NCBI GenBank assembly: GCA_009741485.1
Contig: CM019214.1
Span: 6,588,868-6,652,867 of the forward strand
DNA length: 64,000 nucleotides
Origin: Malurus cyaneus samueli
Taxonomy: Eukaryota; Chordata; Aves; Passeriformes; Maluridae
Reading direction: 5' to 3'
Part shown: positions 63,041 to 64,000 of the stretch, one piece after another
Layout of the letters: the number at the start of each line of letters is the position of its first letter
How positions within the stretch are numbered: the stretch's first letter is position 1
Translations under genes and position numbers: made by a program
Notes under the pieces: generated by a model
The model's input: the letters and a program-made list of their open reading frames with translations, nothing else
Databases searched by the model: none
What the model was told of the DNA's origin: nothing

Positions 63041-64000
63041 GTTTTAATAAAATACAAACTCTTATACTTTGTCAGTCTTTACAAATCAGAGGAAGGAGTG
63101 CTGCTAAGTTTTACAGGTGAATATGTTTAGAAAAATAAATTTCACATAAAGCTTATTGCAAACTAATGTCACCGGGTGAAACAAACTGGTTCAGTCTTGA
63201 AAAGGCATCACTGATGTATAAGGAAAAGATTTTAAGTACAATATTTACTATTTTTTTTTGTAACTGTTTATACTGTACTGTTGCCTCAGAATTGCATAGG
63301 ATAAAAGAGTAAATTGAATAAATTGACTACCATGTAAGTGAAATAATCCCAGTGCTGCCAATCAGCTCAGATTTACCTTTATCTAAGGTGACAGAGGTCA
63401 AATTCTAGGCTAGCTGAACACCACTTTTAATTAAATGAATATTAAAGAGCTTCCACAAGACTTTATAATTTGACTGTCTATTGTGTGATTAAGCATTCAT
63501 TTACACTCAGTCTTTTTTCAAAGATTGTATCAGCAGAAAGTGGAAAAATGTATCCCCCCAAACCAACCAAAACAGAGAATGAGCTCAGAATTTTTGAATA
63601 ATACATACAAATCTCCTTACAACCCTGACATGAAAAGCACTGCAGATACTGGTGTTATATCAGTCCTTCCTAACTGTCTTGAAAAATATGAGCCATGTTA
63701 CAAAGAAAACAGCTTACCAGCTGTTTATGTAAAAATTATTTGAAGAAAAACAAGCATGGCCATATGGCACTCCAGCAATACAGTGGGAGCATGGAGAGTA
63801 TTTTCTGTAGATTGTAGTATATAATAGTTATGCTAAGTAGGGTGTCAAATATTGATGGCATATTGTATTAATAGTTAATCTCTCTTTTCATCTACTAAAT
63901 GCCTACATTTCTTAGCAGCTTGCATGATGGAAACAAATTAATAACTCATTATGATTAACAATTCAGTTTTATGGAATGACAAAATATTTAATGTGCTGAA
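62681..64000. other. no gene seen; AT-rich unique sequence
   Basis: Contains the (AT)n at 63010-63040 and an unrecognised 72-codon frame at 63525-63743. Confidence 0.55.
63010..63040. repeat. (AT)n dinucleotide repeat
   Basis: About 13 AT units followed by ATGTATAT. Confidence 0.95.

Overview
The window looks like avian nuclear DNA, most likely from a songbird. It is AT-rich and I see no protein-coding gene in it. The evidence for a bird is the repeat content: decayed CR1 (chicken repeat 1) LINE fragments with their usual 3' consensus wording, solo endogenous-retrovirus LTRs with 5-bp target duplications, an internally deleted copy of a widespread avian LTR, and one trace of an ancient MIR/CORE-SINE. 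Species, chromosome and flanking genes cannot be told from the sequence. It is either a gene desert or the inside of a very large intron.

Layout. 1-350 is a purine-rich (GGAGA) satellite-like tract. 351-2974 is single-copy AT-rich DNA with a (TCTCC)n tract. 2975-3692 holds two CR1 3' ends in tail-to-tail orientation. 3693-14225 is AT-rich DNA with only microsatellites. 14226-14680 is a long CR1 3' fragment. 14681-26851 is again single-copy, with a perfect 16-bp-arm inverted repeat at 23428. At 26852-27765 a CR1 is split by a 635-bp solo LTR (perfect TSD). 27766-34314 carries a perfect 20-bp-arm hairpin at 28095 and a cluster of short palindromes just upstream. 34315-36665 is the structural centrepiece: one decayed CR1 (minus strand) with remnants of its reverse transcriptase and of its ORF1 GDSL/esterase region, broken by two solo LTRs of one family (630 and 631 bp), each with its own TSD. 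36666-48070 is mostly unique sequence with a shrunken avian LTR at 38218 and a possible further LTR near 41.4-42.0 kb. 48071-48150 is MIR-like. The rest holds two short CR1 ends, two (CTAT)n arrays, a G-rich tract and three islands (about 51.1-51.9, 61.6-62.0 and 62.5-62.7 kb) that are richer in GC or CpG than their surroundings and are candidates for constrained noncoding DNA or an unrecognised exon.

No genes work together here. What the sequence records is a history of retroelement insertion: CR1 copies first, their decay, then LTR insertions into three CR1 target sites, followed by LTR-LTR recombination that left solo LTRs. The open reading frames above 100 codons lie in LTRs, CR1 remnants, low-complexity tracts or unremarkable AT-rich DNA, and none shows a recognised protein domain apart from the CR1 remnants. 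I did not find a convincing new molecular system; the most useful leads are the nested element, the hairpins and the CpG-retaining islands.
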